DNA of 64,000 bases from Ectobius pallidus (lineage: Eukaryota > Arthropoda > Insecta > Blattodea > Ectobiidae). Shown here piece by piece: positions 11,008 through 23,594 of the stretch. The position numbers and the translations under genes were made by a program. The notes beneath the pieces were generated by a model, which did not search any database, had not been told where the DNA came from, and saw only the letters and a list, made by a program, of their open reading frames with translations. Position 1 is the stretch's first letter. Each line of letters opens with the position of its first letter. Location of the stretch: positions 156,907,269-156,971,268 of the forward strand of contig CAXKWD010000007.1 of assembly GCA_964059195.1 (NCBI GenBank), written 5' to 3'.

Positions 11008-13794
11008 ATTAAAAAAATTACTTTTATTCTGTATATCATAATTGCAGTTATCACTGATGAAACAAAAGCATTTTGGTATTTTGTTACATCAGTTTACTTG
11101 ATTTTATTGTTCATGACATAGTTGTTGTAAGTAAAACTTGTCTCTTGTTCATCTTATGATGGAATTCTTAAAGATGAATGAAATAATGGTAGAAACATTG
11201 AAGCAACTTCCATAATTTTTCATCCAGACTTGAGAACACGCTTTTTCTATTGTGCAAAACAAATTAATTTTAAAAATCATGTCTTAAACCTGGCAAGTTG
11301 ACAATTTGGTCTAAGATCCCAAAAACTTTAATCCCTGATACAAAATGCCTTCTGCATTTATTGTGAGAAAATTGAGGAGCTATCATGAGTAGCATCAAAG
11401 CACAAGCATAACAAAGTCTGTACTCTCGGAACGTGTCTGCTCTCTGTGAAGCAGGAGGATTTGTGTGTTTGGATGATGAAGAATCTGAGCTTATTTTCTA
11501 TACTTGAACATGACACTGGTACTGTATATGAGGTGCATGTTTCCTCCTGCAGTTTCTTTCCCTCTCTTACAAAATGTAAAAAAGCACATACAACTTGTTT
11601 TTTAAAGAAAGATACAGATACGAAGTGAGTGAGGGAATTTTGCTCATTATAATTTGTTTTTTCTTGATGAAATGCTGACCTTCTTTCAGAATAACTTGTG
11701 GCTGGGAAATTTTGAAAGTCAGCATTTCTTTAAAAACAAAGTTTGCCCCCCCTCTTGTTGGGGGTTTTGTTAAATTTCCTTTTAAGGCATATAGCATGAT
11801 GGTTCAAGTTTCAAATAGTTGGTATTACTGATGATAATAATAATATATTAATAATATTAATAAGAATTAGGAACTTGTACAGTACTTAAGCAGGGAGGAA
11901 AACTGAAAATACCTTAGGGTTCTGAACAAGTAGTAGGAATGTATGGTTTGTTAGGGTATGCTCCCATCTGGAATCCGTTGATGTAAATGTAATTCCCATC
12001 ATCTGCCTTACTGGTGTTTCCTGCTTGGAAAATAAGCTTAAAGTGAAGGTATCTGTATGTTCTAATCCATTAATCATTACGTTTAGAAAATTGAATGGAA
12101 TACCGTAACACCAAATCAATTTTAAGCCTTCACAAGTATGTTTTAAATGCAATCAGGTGATTCACTATGAAAATGTTATACCAGGTAGAATGAACCTCCT
12201 ATTTTCACGTGCCTGACTCCTCCCTCCAATAACCTTGCACCTGATTTATAAGCATAGGCTACTTATATGTATGAATACTGGAAGATAATTAAAAGTTTCC
12301 CAAAATATGCATATTGCATGTATAACATGTTAAAGGGAAATACATATTCTGTTCGCTTATCATTTCAAACGCAGAAACTATCAATTCCAGATTCTTCTAA
12401 CCGTTCCCAAAGTGCAAAATCACAGATAAGCTATAGACTGGACATGCGCATTACAGTAAATTCTCAAGCAGTCGTGGATTTGCTTTGGGAACAAACTTAT
12501 TATTTTATACGAACTTCCTCTGGGGCCAAAACGAATCCCCTTTACTTTCCACATTTCAACTTTCATATTGAATCTCTTACTTAAGTGAGGAAGAAAGGGT
12601 AGTAAATTGACTTCTTTTCTTCATTTACAAGTTTTGCTTGTTCTCCATCCTCAACCCGGATAGCGGGGTCCAATACCAAGCTCTGGTTATTCCGGAAAAT
12701 GCTGACTATTATGTCTGCTCTGTTGAACCATCTTCCGCTGAGTTATCTGAAGTATCCTGAATATCTAGTTCAAATTCTGGTTACATGTCACATGTTTCCA
12801 GCTCAAGAATGCCAGCTCTCAGCCATTTCATAAATACGGGTGGGACATTCTGACAAATTATAGAAGCTATTTTTGTTTATTACATATCATAAATAATAAA
12901 CTAGAATTGGTTCTTCACATTCTGTAAAATGTACAATGCCTTCTCCTTCACACTACATGCAAAGCATTATTTAAAATTTATTCTGAATATTTTAAATTTG
13001 TTTTTCAAAATCTGTTACGGGTGGGACATAATTTGGACACTGATTTTAATGATGCAAAACAAAAGCTCATTTTCTATTCTGCTATTACTGTTAGGGTCTT
13101 AATGTTGTTATTAATGAAGGTATGAGGGATTAAATACAAATTATAAACTGTTTCCAGGTTGTCAAAACATTTATTTAACTCATTAATAATAATTTAACAA
13201 AACTATCACGGTTACGGGTGGGACAAAAATTCCCTTGTTTGTTATTTTACATAGTAATTAACCACACATATTTTTTGAAGTTAATCTTATACCAAATTGT
13301 ACCTTAAGATGTATATTTTCTCAAATGAAAATGGACATAGCTGATTACTCTTGACTACTTGGTATTAAAGAGTGTTAAAATCATGCTAAAAATGGCAAAA
13401 AAAAAGTAACTCAATGCAATAAATAAGTAAATCAACAGATTTTACACATGAAACCACTTCAGATACACCTAAGTCCTTAAAATTCAGAGAATTTGAGGTT
13501 TTAAACTTATTTTTGACCACCCAATTACAATAATTTTATAACTTCTCTCTTTGAGGGAAAAATTCCATTATTTTATGAAATGGCTGTTCTGTTGCTGTGG
13601 CTTGTGTGTTTGTTTCACCATTCAGAAGACGTGTTGAAACTGTGATGGTAGAGACTGGAGATACAGTCCTTAAGGAAACCAATACACATTTTACTGACAA
13701 AGTAATGAAAAATAAGAACACTGTATACGATTTTGATGGCTGACAACCTTACCACCTTCCTGTGCCGATGTCTCAATCTGGGAGCTTCATCCTC
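11008..13794. other. Unassigned AT-rich sequence
   Basis: No gene is recognised. An (ATA/ATT)n run is at 11829-11865. The 13-bp word TACGGGTGGGACA occurs three times (12835, 13016, 13213), described under findings. Short open frames (11446-11628, 12267-12584, 13536-13721) have no recognisable character. Confidence 0.4.
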
Positions 13795-13855
13795 CCTGAA
13801 ACCCTACGGGTCTCCATGCACCATATAGGGATCACTTTACCTTATACGATTTTGA
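13795..13855 (+). repeat. Short dispersed repeat, copy 1
   Basis: GGGTCTCCATGCACC-ATA-GGGATCACTTTAC closely matches GGGTCTCCATGGCCTGTATAAGGATCACTTTAC at 49980-50012. This is probably the conserved 3' tail of a SINE or LINE. Confidence 0.45.
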
Positions 13856-14034
13856 TAGTTACGATATTAGTGTCATAACTTACAATGTATATTACAAGAT
13901 GGAAAAGGCCTCTGACCTACGGTCTCATTTCCTAGCTCATCGAGCGTTGTATTATATTTTTTTTATTTAGTCCTTGACTTCCTAGGTTGCCAATGTTAGT
14001 AGTAGTAGTAAGTATTCTGCCTTCCGGCAGGTTT

Positions 14035-14568
14035 TCAAACTTGGTACGCGAATTTTGTTTTCCAAAACTGTCTATCCTCTGCTTCCTCCTTCAGCATCCA
14101 ATATTTCCGCTTTTCCCTTAAATCGTCCAACAGCTGAATTCTTCTTCTTCCAAGTCTAGTTGTACCCTCCATTCTTCCTTCTACGACATCATGTAATAAG
14201 CAGTTCCTTCTGAGAATGTGCCCAACCCAGTTTGCTTTCCTCTGACGAATTGTGTGTATGATTGACTTCTTCTCACCCACTCTACTCAGAACCTCTTCGT
14301 TTGTCACCATGTCCATCCACTTTATATTTTCTATCTGTCTCCAGCACCACATTTCAAAACTTTCTAAATATTTCTTCTCTAATTTCCTCAAAGTCCATGT
14401 CTCTGATCCATACAAAGCAATACTCCAAATATAACACTTCACCAGGTTTTTACGTAGCTCTAGGTTCAGACTACTAGTTAGCAGAGTTCTCTTCTTCATA
14501 AATGCTTTCTTTGCCAATGTTGCCTCATGAAAAAGAATGATGATACAGTACATTAATACTAATTGCAT
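14035..14568 (-). pseudogene. LINE-B C-terminal fragment (non-LTR retrotransposon)
   Basis: An open frame of 177 codons on the - strand encodes the C-terminal region of a non-LTR RT polyprotein. It contains ALYGSETWTLRKLE, MWCWRQIE, TNEEVLSRVGEK and RKANWVGHILRRN, followed by a basic GRRRIQLLDDLREKR stretch. The RT catalytic region is missing and the first ~20 residues are unrelated, so the copy is 5'-truncated. It differs clearly from LINE-A (CETW versus SETW, different tail) and is a second family. The downstream flank at ~13990-14025 holds a short AGT run. Confidence 0.85.
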
Positions 14569-15151
14569 AAGAGTTTTGGCCTAAAGGAACAGAATAAAAA
14601 GAATCAACATATGACTCAAGTTTTACCATTTCCCATTATTTGGCGTTACAGTTGTTGACTTCTAAGAACTGGGTGATGCTAAAGAGGTTGAGAAATTAAT
14701 ACATTTGTGAAAAACTTCTTTTTGAAAAGTTCATGTCATTATATATCGGATCAAAAATAGTATAGATTTTCGGACTTTGTAATTTTTTACCAATTTGGTA
14801 ATTGCAGATAATCAGCATGATCCATTTTGGTATGAAAACATTTCCCACCGCTGAAGGTTGTTACATTTGAATAAATGGATTTTTCAGATCTTAAATTTAT
14901 CTTAGGGTGCTAAGCAAATAGCTGGTATACACTAAACAATCTTTTCATTCTTAACATCAGGCACAGAAAAAAATTCTATAAATACCTTATTGTTCTCATA
15001 TAGTTGCATGAAAACATACACTTGCTTAATTGAATGATAATTCTTTCACACTGGCCATGTGTAGGCTAAGATGGAAAGGTGAAGTCAGACTAAAAAATTC
15101 AATGCCATAGCCTAGGATATGTAAGTCAGTTAAAGAATTTAATGATGTACC
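14569..15151. other. Unassigned AT-rich sequence
   Basis: No gene, repeat or RNA is recognised in this stretch. Confidence 0.4.
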
Positions 15152-15230
15152 GGCGTGTTGTCATGGTAGTTCAGTTGGTAAGATCAGTGGCACGGACAGC
15201 CGAAGATCCTGGTTCAAATCCTGGCTTGGC
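15152..15230 (+). mobile_element. tRNA-like SINE head (second type)
   Basis: TAGTTCAGTTGGTAAGATC (15168 onward) is a good A box and GGTTCAAATCCTGG (15212-15225) a good B box, at tRNA spacing. The 5' segment GGCGTGTTGTCATGG does not pair with the 3' GGCTTGGC, so an acceptor stem cannot form. It differs from the modules at 5506 and 10753. A degenerate tRNA pseudogene is the alternative. Confidence 0.5.
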
Positions 15231-15552
15231 TTAACTTACATAACTGTATAGCAGACTTGAAGTTGATTGCATTTGAAATTTAACTTGTGAAGGGTTCAAG
15301 TGTAGTTAATATAGTGTGTTACTCATCTGGCTGCCACTTGCTCAGAACCACAGTTTGAAAACTCAGTTCCTGAGGACTAAGTGCTTTTTGAGAAAGAAGT
15401 GTGTATGTCATTCATGTGTACGAAGATGACAGCATTGTTTTTGGCTGTGATGTATTATATCAACGCTGTGTTCATAAACTAGTTCAATTAACATTTTTGT
15501 ATGTACTCTTTTGTTCACATTTGTTTATTTATTTAATTTGTTATTTTTTATG

Positions 15553-15641
15553 GTTTTTAATTTATTTTAATATATTTTGTTTTTAATTTATTTTAATATA
15601 TTTTGTTTTTAATTTATTTTAATATATTTTGTTTTTAATTT
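15553..15641. repeat. 26-bp tandem repeat
   Basis: The unit starting GTTTTTAATTTATTTTAATA recurs at 15553, 15579, 15605 and (partly) 15631, giving a 26-bp period and about 3.4 copies that are nearly identical. Confidence 0.9.
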
Positions 15642-15973
15642 TTATTCAGTTTTCATTATTTCTCTTACCTTCTTCTTCATGTGCCATCACCTATTGGAGT
15701 TTGACTTTCAGTTTGATAATCCCACACTCCTAGATGCAACTTCTAATAAGGAAACTGTTGATTGGTAAAACCAGATTTTTTAATTCCGCATCCATGACAT
15801 TCAGCTTCAACCTGAACCTCTTTTCCCAATAATGTTTACATTGTAATATTATTTAAAAAATAAGATTTTCTGTTCCTTAATACATGGCCAAACTATTGAA
15901 ATTTTTTCTTTATATACCGGTAGTTTAAAACATATAATTTTGCAAAACTTTGAAGGTTCTCCCGACGAATACA

Positions 15974-16307
15974 ATGTAGAAACTGTTTTCGAGTTTCTAG
16001 TCTGGAAGTAAGAGAATTAAATTCTGAGCTTTCGGTGACTGTCTGCATTGTCTGCGTTGTCATCAAAGAAGCCTTTCACTTCAGACTGAACCCCAATAAC
16101 ATCAGTAGAGACGGAGGGTTCCAATTGGCCGCTTCCTGGCAACCTGCTATTTCTCTGCTCCAATCATGGAGGCATATATACAATATATATATATATATAC
16201 AATGCCATAACCTGTGGATCTCACTTCTCCGAAGATGACGACCAGACAGTCACCGAGGATTTAATTCTCTTACTACCCGACTGGAAACCCGAGAACAGTT
16301 TCTACAT
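15974..16307. mobile_element. Inverted-repeat element (MITE/fold-back)
   Basis: The left arm starting ATGTAGAAACTGTTTTCGAG and the right arm ending CGAGAACAGTTTCTACAT are inverted copies over about 65-70 bp with scattered mismatches, including GGTGACTGTCTG / CAGACAGTCACC. The ~190-bp centre contains a (TA)n run (16171-16200). There is no coding sequence. Flanking duplication is not evident. Confidence 0.7.
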
Positions 16308-19180
16308 ATAATTTTGTGTTAATTTCTTTCTCACTTTATCAATTCTCTCCTATATGACCACATTTCAAAAGTGTTTATAATCTCTTATGTAAATCTTCTG
16401 TAAGCGTTTAAGATTCCATTTCATGTAACAAAGTTGGGACTACATACCATTTACATACTTTCTTCCCGTAGTTCTAATTTTAAATTGTTATCGGTAATAT
16501 ATTTTTTTTCTTATTCCAATAAGGTTCCTAGCTGTTCCTAGCAATTTTGTACTGCATACTCTTTATCTTCTAGCCTTTTATTAAACATGTCAAGGATGAT
16601 TATTAAATATTTCTAAATGTTTTCAGGGGCAGTACTTTATGTTGACAGTGGAGGAAAATTGAAAAAAAATTCTGAAAGCCAATAATTTCATTAGACAGCC
16701 CATGTTCAGAGATTGCTGACCACAAAATTAAGAGACCCAGGTTTGGTTCCTGACAGCTAAGAAGGTGCTTGGTCAAGAAGTAGCAGAGTTTGTCGATAAA
16801 GTCGTCAGTAATGGCCTTGAAAATCAGCATCACATTCCCCTAATCCTGCTTTCTAGCAGTGAAGTAGGAATGTTCCTCTGTGAGTTATAACAGATTTTTT
16901 AAAATAATAATAATAATTTTAACTTTATATTTACAGATGCAGTGTAGTCCTGCTAATTCGGACTAGATGGGACTTGACCCTGTCCTGAATACCAAAAGTC
17001 TAGATTAAACAGAATTTGCCTTAAAATACCTGTATTGTACTGCAATAAATAATAACAAATTTTTAATGGGTAAAATTATAAAAATCAATGATGTAGGATT
17101 AACTCTTCACAGGTGGCGATACTGAATTCTCAGTTCCTTATAAATTCTACAGATCTCTACTGATGTTTTTTGGAGAATAAAAGTTATTTATCGCAGTTTT
17201 ATTTTGCATAAAAATATAAATTTTGTTGTTTCCACATAGATGTATGAGATACGTAAGATTGCAACATTTTTTTTTTTGCAAACAAAATAGAATAATGCAC
17301 TAGCAAGGAAATTTATTTAAATTCTGTCAGTATACTAACAGGTATATAATTGTATTTTTACTTGTATTTAAACAACAGCAAAAGAAAAAAATTCCAGCTC
17401 AGAAGATAAAGTTGTCTAAAGATGCAAATTTTGCTTTAAAATAAGATTGTATGGATAGAAGTGCAAACTTCTAACATTTGTAGCTGCGAAACATGAATTT
17501 TTTCTCGTATTCTACAGTATACTGTGATATTGAAAATCTGCCATTCACAAAAAGAAGGTCCCAAACCATAGTACAAACCTGGTTTATTTAATACTTTACA
17601 ATTTTTTCAGTAAGATTTTAATTTTTGTCTGTTTTGTTTTCATTTTTTTTTTTCAATCATGATTTAAATTAAAATCTTTATTGAATTTACTAGGAAGTGC
17701 TGCATGGTTTACTTTAAAGTATTTGTCTTTTAGAAAAAAACAAAAAGGGAAGATGGACTTGTACACATGCGTGATGCAAGCTTCTTGCTTTTATTGCAGT
17801 ATTGTTTATATATATACATATGTAACATACAGGGAATATCATGTTTGTATATTGTGTTATTTTGAATATAAATTGACATGATTTCCCGAGACTTTGATCT
17901 CGTGCCATTTGTGGCTTGTTTTTTGTCTTTACCTTTATATTTGATACAAAAGAGCCTTTCCTTCAGGAAGGTGTTTATTTGTGGGCAGCAATAGTATGCA
18001 GCATATGTATTCAACTGTGGTCATTATTGTTACTAAAAAGTGTCTTCTAAATTAATCAGGTTGTCTAGGAAGTTTGCTTTAAAGTGTAATTCTGTGTTAG
18101 TATTTAAAATTGGGTGATAGCTTTTATTATACTAAACTTTTATTGAAAAATGTTACTTCATACTGTCAGAAAATAATATGAAAATTATCATGAAAATGAA
18201 ACTTATCTTACCTCGAATTACCTCTTCCAAGATTTATGGGAACTATGTCCAACCTTGCTTCTACATTCTTAAGATCTTTGCATAAATTTAATCCCCTTAG
18301 TGCCAGGCTGTTCATTGGAGTCTTGAGGGTTTTGTTATGTTGAATCTCACCCCACAGGGAAATAAAAACTCCATGTAACGCACACACTACATAATCAGTT
18401 GAAATGGATTAACGAATACAATAAGATTGTCTGGGAAAAGAAAAAGGACCTGAAGATGGCAGAATAGCCAAAATATATCGTCCATTCCACTAAATACGAA
18501 ATCTTAATGTTTTATAATATTGAAGCTACAGATTTTAGTAAAGTATAGATTTTAAGTATGACAAAGCTATTGAGCTGATATTGTAACAAGAACATTTAAT
18601 TCGAGGGAATAGGTGGAATTATTTTATACACAATATTCCCACCTAAAGCCATATCCAAAAAACCATGGCTGCTAGCATAAAATCTTGTCCAAATAGCCTA
18701 TTCACTCTTTGATTCCACCCAGATGCATTTCTGAGGGCAGAAAAAGACTTCTTTTACTTGCTTGTAGATAGATTTAGGGTAATTAGATCAGAACGAGGCA
18801 AGCAGTTTGGACAGAAAAACAGGACAAGAAAAATGTAGAGATTGTTTGCTACTGAAGTATTGACTCGTGAGCTTTTAATATCTGCAGATCAATTCAATAA
18901 GTTGAAAGAAGTCAGCCAAAGTTGATAGATCTTTGTGTTTCATATTGGTGCTGTTTAGCTTTTTATAACGTAAGTAAATACTGGATTATCAGTTCCTGAA
19001 GATAGATGCCTATGCAGTTGAAAGCACTCCAATGATTTAATTTATGTGACCTAATCGTAGTAGTGAGACTCAATTATTAAAGTTAAAAGTTTTACTAAGT
19101 TCATGTTAAGTTTCATCACTACAAATTGGACAAAACTCAAGGACAGTAATGCAAACTTATATGGGCCTGTGAGGCTCAAG
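16308..19180. other. Unassigned AT-rich sequence
   Basis: No gene is recognised. At 16927-16950, CAGTGTAGTCCTGCTAATTC looks like an isolated pogo-type terminus without a visible partner. A T-rich run at 17640-17660 and short open frames at 17681-18014 show nothing recognisable. Confidence 0.4.
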
Positions 19181-19311
19181 CCCACCCAATAATTTGTCTT
19201 CTTTAATTATAATAATTATTTATTGCTGTTACTAGAAATTGTTGAATTGCTATAAAGCTAAAATCGGGCTATTGTTAACATAGTTTGCTACAATTTTTTG
19301 TCTTTCTCAAT

Positions 19312-19411
19312 GAAGTTTCCACAGCCACCGCCGAAAGATATTTTTATGCTTTGAAAATACTAGTTTTTTTGTGTTCAGAAAAACTTAATCATATTGCAGT
19401 TCTAAATGTAT
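19312..19411 (+). pseudogene. hAT transposase C-terminal dimerisation remnant
   Basis: One + frame reads EVSTATAERYFYALKILV and then LCSEKLNHIAVLNV. This is the signature of the hAT C-terminal dimerisation domain (consensus ..S.A.AER.FS.LK......LS.ERL..L..L.I). The expected Ser after ERYF is Tyr. No open frame extends upstream. The segment lies between two GCCCACCCAAT words (19180 and 19658), which may mark the remains of the element. Confidence 0.65.
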
Positions 19412-19689
19412 AAAAGATGAGCGTGGAAAAGTTAGATTAGGAATTTAGATAATGCTTAATCACAGGAAGGTATTAATAACAACATAAGGACAAAAATGTG
19501 GAGTACAAGATATGGCGACGGGGAAAAAGAAGGTTGGCAAAGTGAAACGAACATGTAGAAATAATGAATTAAGAAAGATTGGGTAAATCAGCAAGGGACA
19601 ATAAAGCAGAGGGAAGAACCAAGTAAGGGATGAAAGTATAATAATTTTAAAATCTTTGAGCCCACCCAATGTTTTTCAAAACTTGGTGC

Positions 19690-22600
19690 CCCCTGCTCAA
19701 GGATTATCCTGGTTATCGAGGTAATGATCTTATGAATATATATGTTGTGTACCGTTGTTGTCCGACTATATGCATGTCAGTTTATATTTAATATTTCCGG
19801 CACATTTGCTGTGGCACTCATTGTTGCTGTTTTAATGTTTCCTCATTTTTTATTGTCTTTAGCACTTAGAGGGTCTTGTTTGTTTTGCCCACCCTCCAAC
19901 ACATCTCACAGCTAACAAGGAACTTTGTGCATTTATCAACAACAACAAATACGTTTGTTGGAAGGTGACGACAAATTTTGTGACACTGTGATGCAGCGGG
20001 ATGCGTTACTTTCTTGCAATGTGAACTTTGCACCCTTAAATCCCCCAGGTGTGATGTGTATATAATATACATATATATTATATTGTGTTTAGACTTGTAA
20101 AAAAAAAAGATATAAGTACCACAGGTTAAGGTAAAAACAAGGATTTTGCCCCCGAAGAAGTAGCTACGCAGGTGATGTCGGGCTCAAATTCCAACAAATA
20201 TAATACACTGCCAAGACTTGTGGAACCCCTTGAAAAAGCTTTAATAACACTGAAACAAACACAAGGTGTTTTAGCATCTGTAGAATTTAGAGTTGGTAGT
20301 TGATTCACCTCCAGCAGGAAGAGTGTGCGCGTGTGTGCGTGCGCGTGTGAGTGGTGTGAGCGCATGAGTGTCATGCAACATGGGTACAGTGTACTCAAAA
20401 AGTACTTACGCACAAGTTTAATTATGTTGTGTTTAGAGATTGTCGCTTCCAATGCAGAGTACAAGCTAGAATCACTTTCCTTGTGGTTCAGAGATTGGAG
20501 ATGATAATTAAACTGATTTTTCTTATTAGCCTATATTAAAAGCCAGCGTATTTATTGTAGCAATACTGTGATACCGGTATTACGCAGGGTCTTGAGAGTA
20601 CGTCACATCTTTCTGCATAATTAACGAGTTATTACCAGTGTTGCTCTCAGGCAACTCTAATAATGATTACTGTTTGCCCTGAAAATAATAAGCTGCCCCC
20701 TTAGAAACAAAAAGGTTAAAAAAAACCATAATCAGAGAAATAGAGTGGGAAAAAAAGAATTACTGCTTGCAATTTTATTCCATCTAGAATTTGTAACAGA
20801 ACAACCTGTTACCACATTACACATGTTATTTGTCAAGTCCATATTTTTTTCCAGCCGTCGTTGGTTGTGGTTTTAGCATCGCATCATAACTATGTTAAAT
20901 TTCTTGGGTTGATGATGCTTTTTGATCAGGGTATCCATATAATGATTATGTAAAATCGGGATTTATAAAAACATTTTGGGAAAACCTAGACCAATTACAG
21001 AAAAAAGGGGACAAAAAATTCACCCACAAAATTTAGCGATCATTTAAAATTTGCCTTTGTGTCATGCACACAAATTATCCCAAATGACTTAAATTACTTC
21101 TTAAATCTCTTCTGCAGACTGGTGTAGATATTGTATTCTGCAGAAGTAGATGCCTCATTGTCATTTTCCTTTTAACTTTGATGTGTTTTATCAAGTAGTG
21201 CATTTTCTTGCAGTACTTTGTGATAAAAGTCAACATACGATCCCTCATTAAACTGTGCTTTGACAATGTACAAGGCCTTCACTGTTGCAGCTTTCATAAA
21301 TGTAGCATAAAATACACTGGCCAATCGGGAGTCACAAAAAACATTTGAGGATCCCAAATAAAACTTCCAGAACAGTACAACATTTAAAAAAAAAAAAACG
21401 AGACTGTTCTGGGAAAAATGGGATAAATGGACACCCTATTTTTGCTCTAAGTGATCATTCATATTGGTGCAGACTTTCTTACAATATCCAACTTCTATCC
21501 GATCTGAATAGCTACCTAAAGTTATGAAATACAAAACGAATCTTATTACCAAAATCAAACATTGCAGTGTTGCATCAATGCATCATTGAATGCTGCCATT
21601 TAATTTAGAGATACTAGTCATAGTGCTGCATTAAGTAAAACAGAAATAAGCATTTTTAAACAGTGTATTATTTATTTAAATTAGGTCAAAATCATTGTTG
21701 CTAATATGATCATCCATTCACATTCTTTCACTCCCCGCATGGGAGTGTAGAGGACAGATGGAAGGGTGTAAGCCCATCGCCTCAAAGGCTAGCCACATGA
21801 AACTAAGGTATTTCTTGGACATGAAATGGTTGAGGGCTTTTTTCCCCCAGAGGTTCACAAATATAATCTGTACTATGACTTTTAACGATTGAAATTTTGA
21901 TAAAAAGTGCTGCATATTTTCAGCATAATACTGTTCATTGAATTGTTATTTTATATTTTGCAGTGATACGTACAGCAGCAACTATAACCTTCAAGGTAGC
22001 TTCTTTAGTTCACCTTTGGATAGTCAGATGGCAGTAGTAATCCTTTCTGTGGACTTCTATGCAAAACCAGCTTGCCAAGTAAAGGGAGGCAAATAGCATC
22101 TGCTGATTCCGATTGTACATTCTACATTACAATGAAAGGGAAAATCAGAACGATTTTATAAATTTGGAAAGGTACTGTTTCCTCTTAAGGTATTTTAATA
22201 TGAAACCAACGAATGGAAATTAATCTTGCAATATTTGGATTATGCCCCTTAAACCTAAGATCTGATAAGTCTTAAAAAAGTTCAGTAGTTAATATGCTTC
22301 TGATCCCCCTTAGATAATATGTTCCAGGAATGTAAAAATACGATCATTAATATTGCGATATTGAACTTTCGCAGTGATAAAAACCTTTTGTGATGTATCA
22401 GAGTTAAGCTAACTACAGATAAACTGATTTGGTTTAAACAGATGTAATAGATGTTATTATGTAGATGTGTTGTCAGGTGGAATGCTTGCTTGACTTTTGA
22501 CTTTTGTAAGGGCCAAATAAGGCTGACTTCTGAACTAGGGAAATCATTATATCTGTAGTTGGCTTCATCCTATTTTGAAAAGATAAATTCAGAATTTTCT

Positions 22601-22945
22601 AAACAAATGACATACTTTTCCATCTCAAATGTGCTTTTACAAGGTTAAGGTTCTATGCGCTGTGATTTTGAAGTTAAGTTTGGTTAGCTTGTACTCTGCA
22701 TAGCAAGCAAGGAGCGGACGTCATGATCAGTTTTTCTTCACATCCTGCATAGCAGACAATCTAGGGTGCTGCGATAGTAGTATGAGTCATAACGCTTGGG
22801 TACAACTAATAAAATTGTCATATTTTTCAAATTTTTATCTCTTCAAAGGATGAATTTTCCACTAGTATGTGGTCATTTTTTCTGTCACTTTGGTGTGATT
22901 ATTTCTTTCTTCTTCTGTGCTCAATAAATTTGTTTAAGTCCTTGT
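19690..22945. other. Unassigned sequence with a GT-rich tract
   Basis: A purine-pyrimidine alternating tract (GTGTGCGCGTGTGTGCGTGC, 20325-20350) is the only clear local structure, and it is the kind of sequence that can adopt Z-DNA. Open frames (20126-20464, 21718-21915) show no domain. No repeat seen elsewhere in the window recurs here. Confidence 0.4.
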
Positions 22946-22953
22946 GGTATATT

Positions 22954-23586
22954 TAGGGTGGCCATTTCTAAAATGTCAGAAAGGAGGACACTTCTTTGGT
23001 AATCTAGCATAGTATAAAACTTCGCGCATGGATGGCTGGACAGCAGATATTACATGGTATAACCCTGATTAATTTTACTTAATAACTGCATTTATATAAA
23101 GTAAATGATTATACACTGCTTTACTGCTTTTTGAAATGTACTGAAAGTCTTTGTCCCACTGAGGATTAAAAGAAGTCTTTCGTTTTGGCATTCTGGTAAT
23201 TGAAGAAAAACACGGCAAACTGCAAAGAATCTAACTTACAATACAAATGGAGACTTGAACAACAATCAACAGTACGGCCAATGCCACGTACTGCACCAAA
23301 CAAATGATAGTATGCTATCATCGTATGGACAAGCATGCCAACGTTAGGAATAGATTCAGATTTTTCCGTGGCACCAACTAAACAAATAATAGTATCAACA
23401 AGCGTTCCAACCTTAGGATTGGCAGGAACATATGGGAAAATACAAATTTTATTAATACACTTTACCGATCCATCAGAGTCTCGAAAAGGGGGACAAATCA
23501 ACGTCCAGTGTAAAGCTGCACCAGATGGAGACTGCTTAGCAAAAAGCCTTACAGTCCGGCCAAAAGCCGGACGTCTGGCCACCCTA
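22954..23586. mobile_element. Non-autonomous hAT-like transposon
   Basis: Ends TAGGGTGGCCA and TGGCCACCCTA are perfect 11-bp inverted repeats. They are flanked by an identical 8-bp duplication, GGTATATT (22946-22953 and 23587-23594), as expected of hAT transposition. Inside, a segment is partly duplicated (words ACCAA-CAAA-ATAGTAT and CCAACGTTAGGA / CCAACCTTAGGA around 23290-23420). The 138-codon - strand frame does not resemble a transposase. Confidence 0.85.
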
Positions 23587-23594
23587 GGTATATT

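Noticed and set aside
15165..15230. tRNA gene candidate
   Set aside because: Good internal boxes, but the 5' and 3' ends cannot form an acceptor stem.
20318..20350. Regulatory GC-rich element
   Set aside because: A simple alternating GT/GC tract; no other regulatory context is visible.
23166..23582. 138-codon - strand frame as a gene
   Set aside because: It lies wholly inside a hAT-like element, ends at the inverted repeat and has no transposase or other domain pattern.
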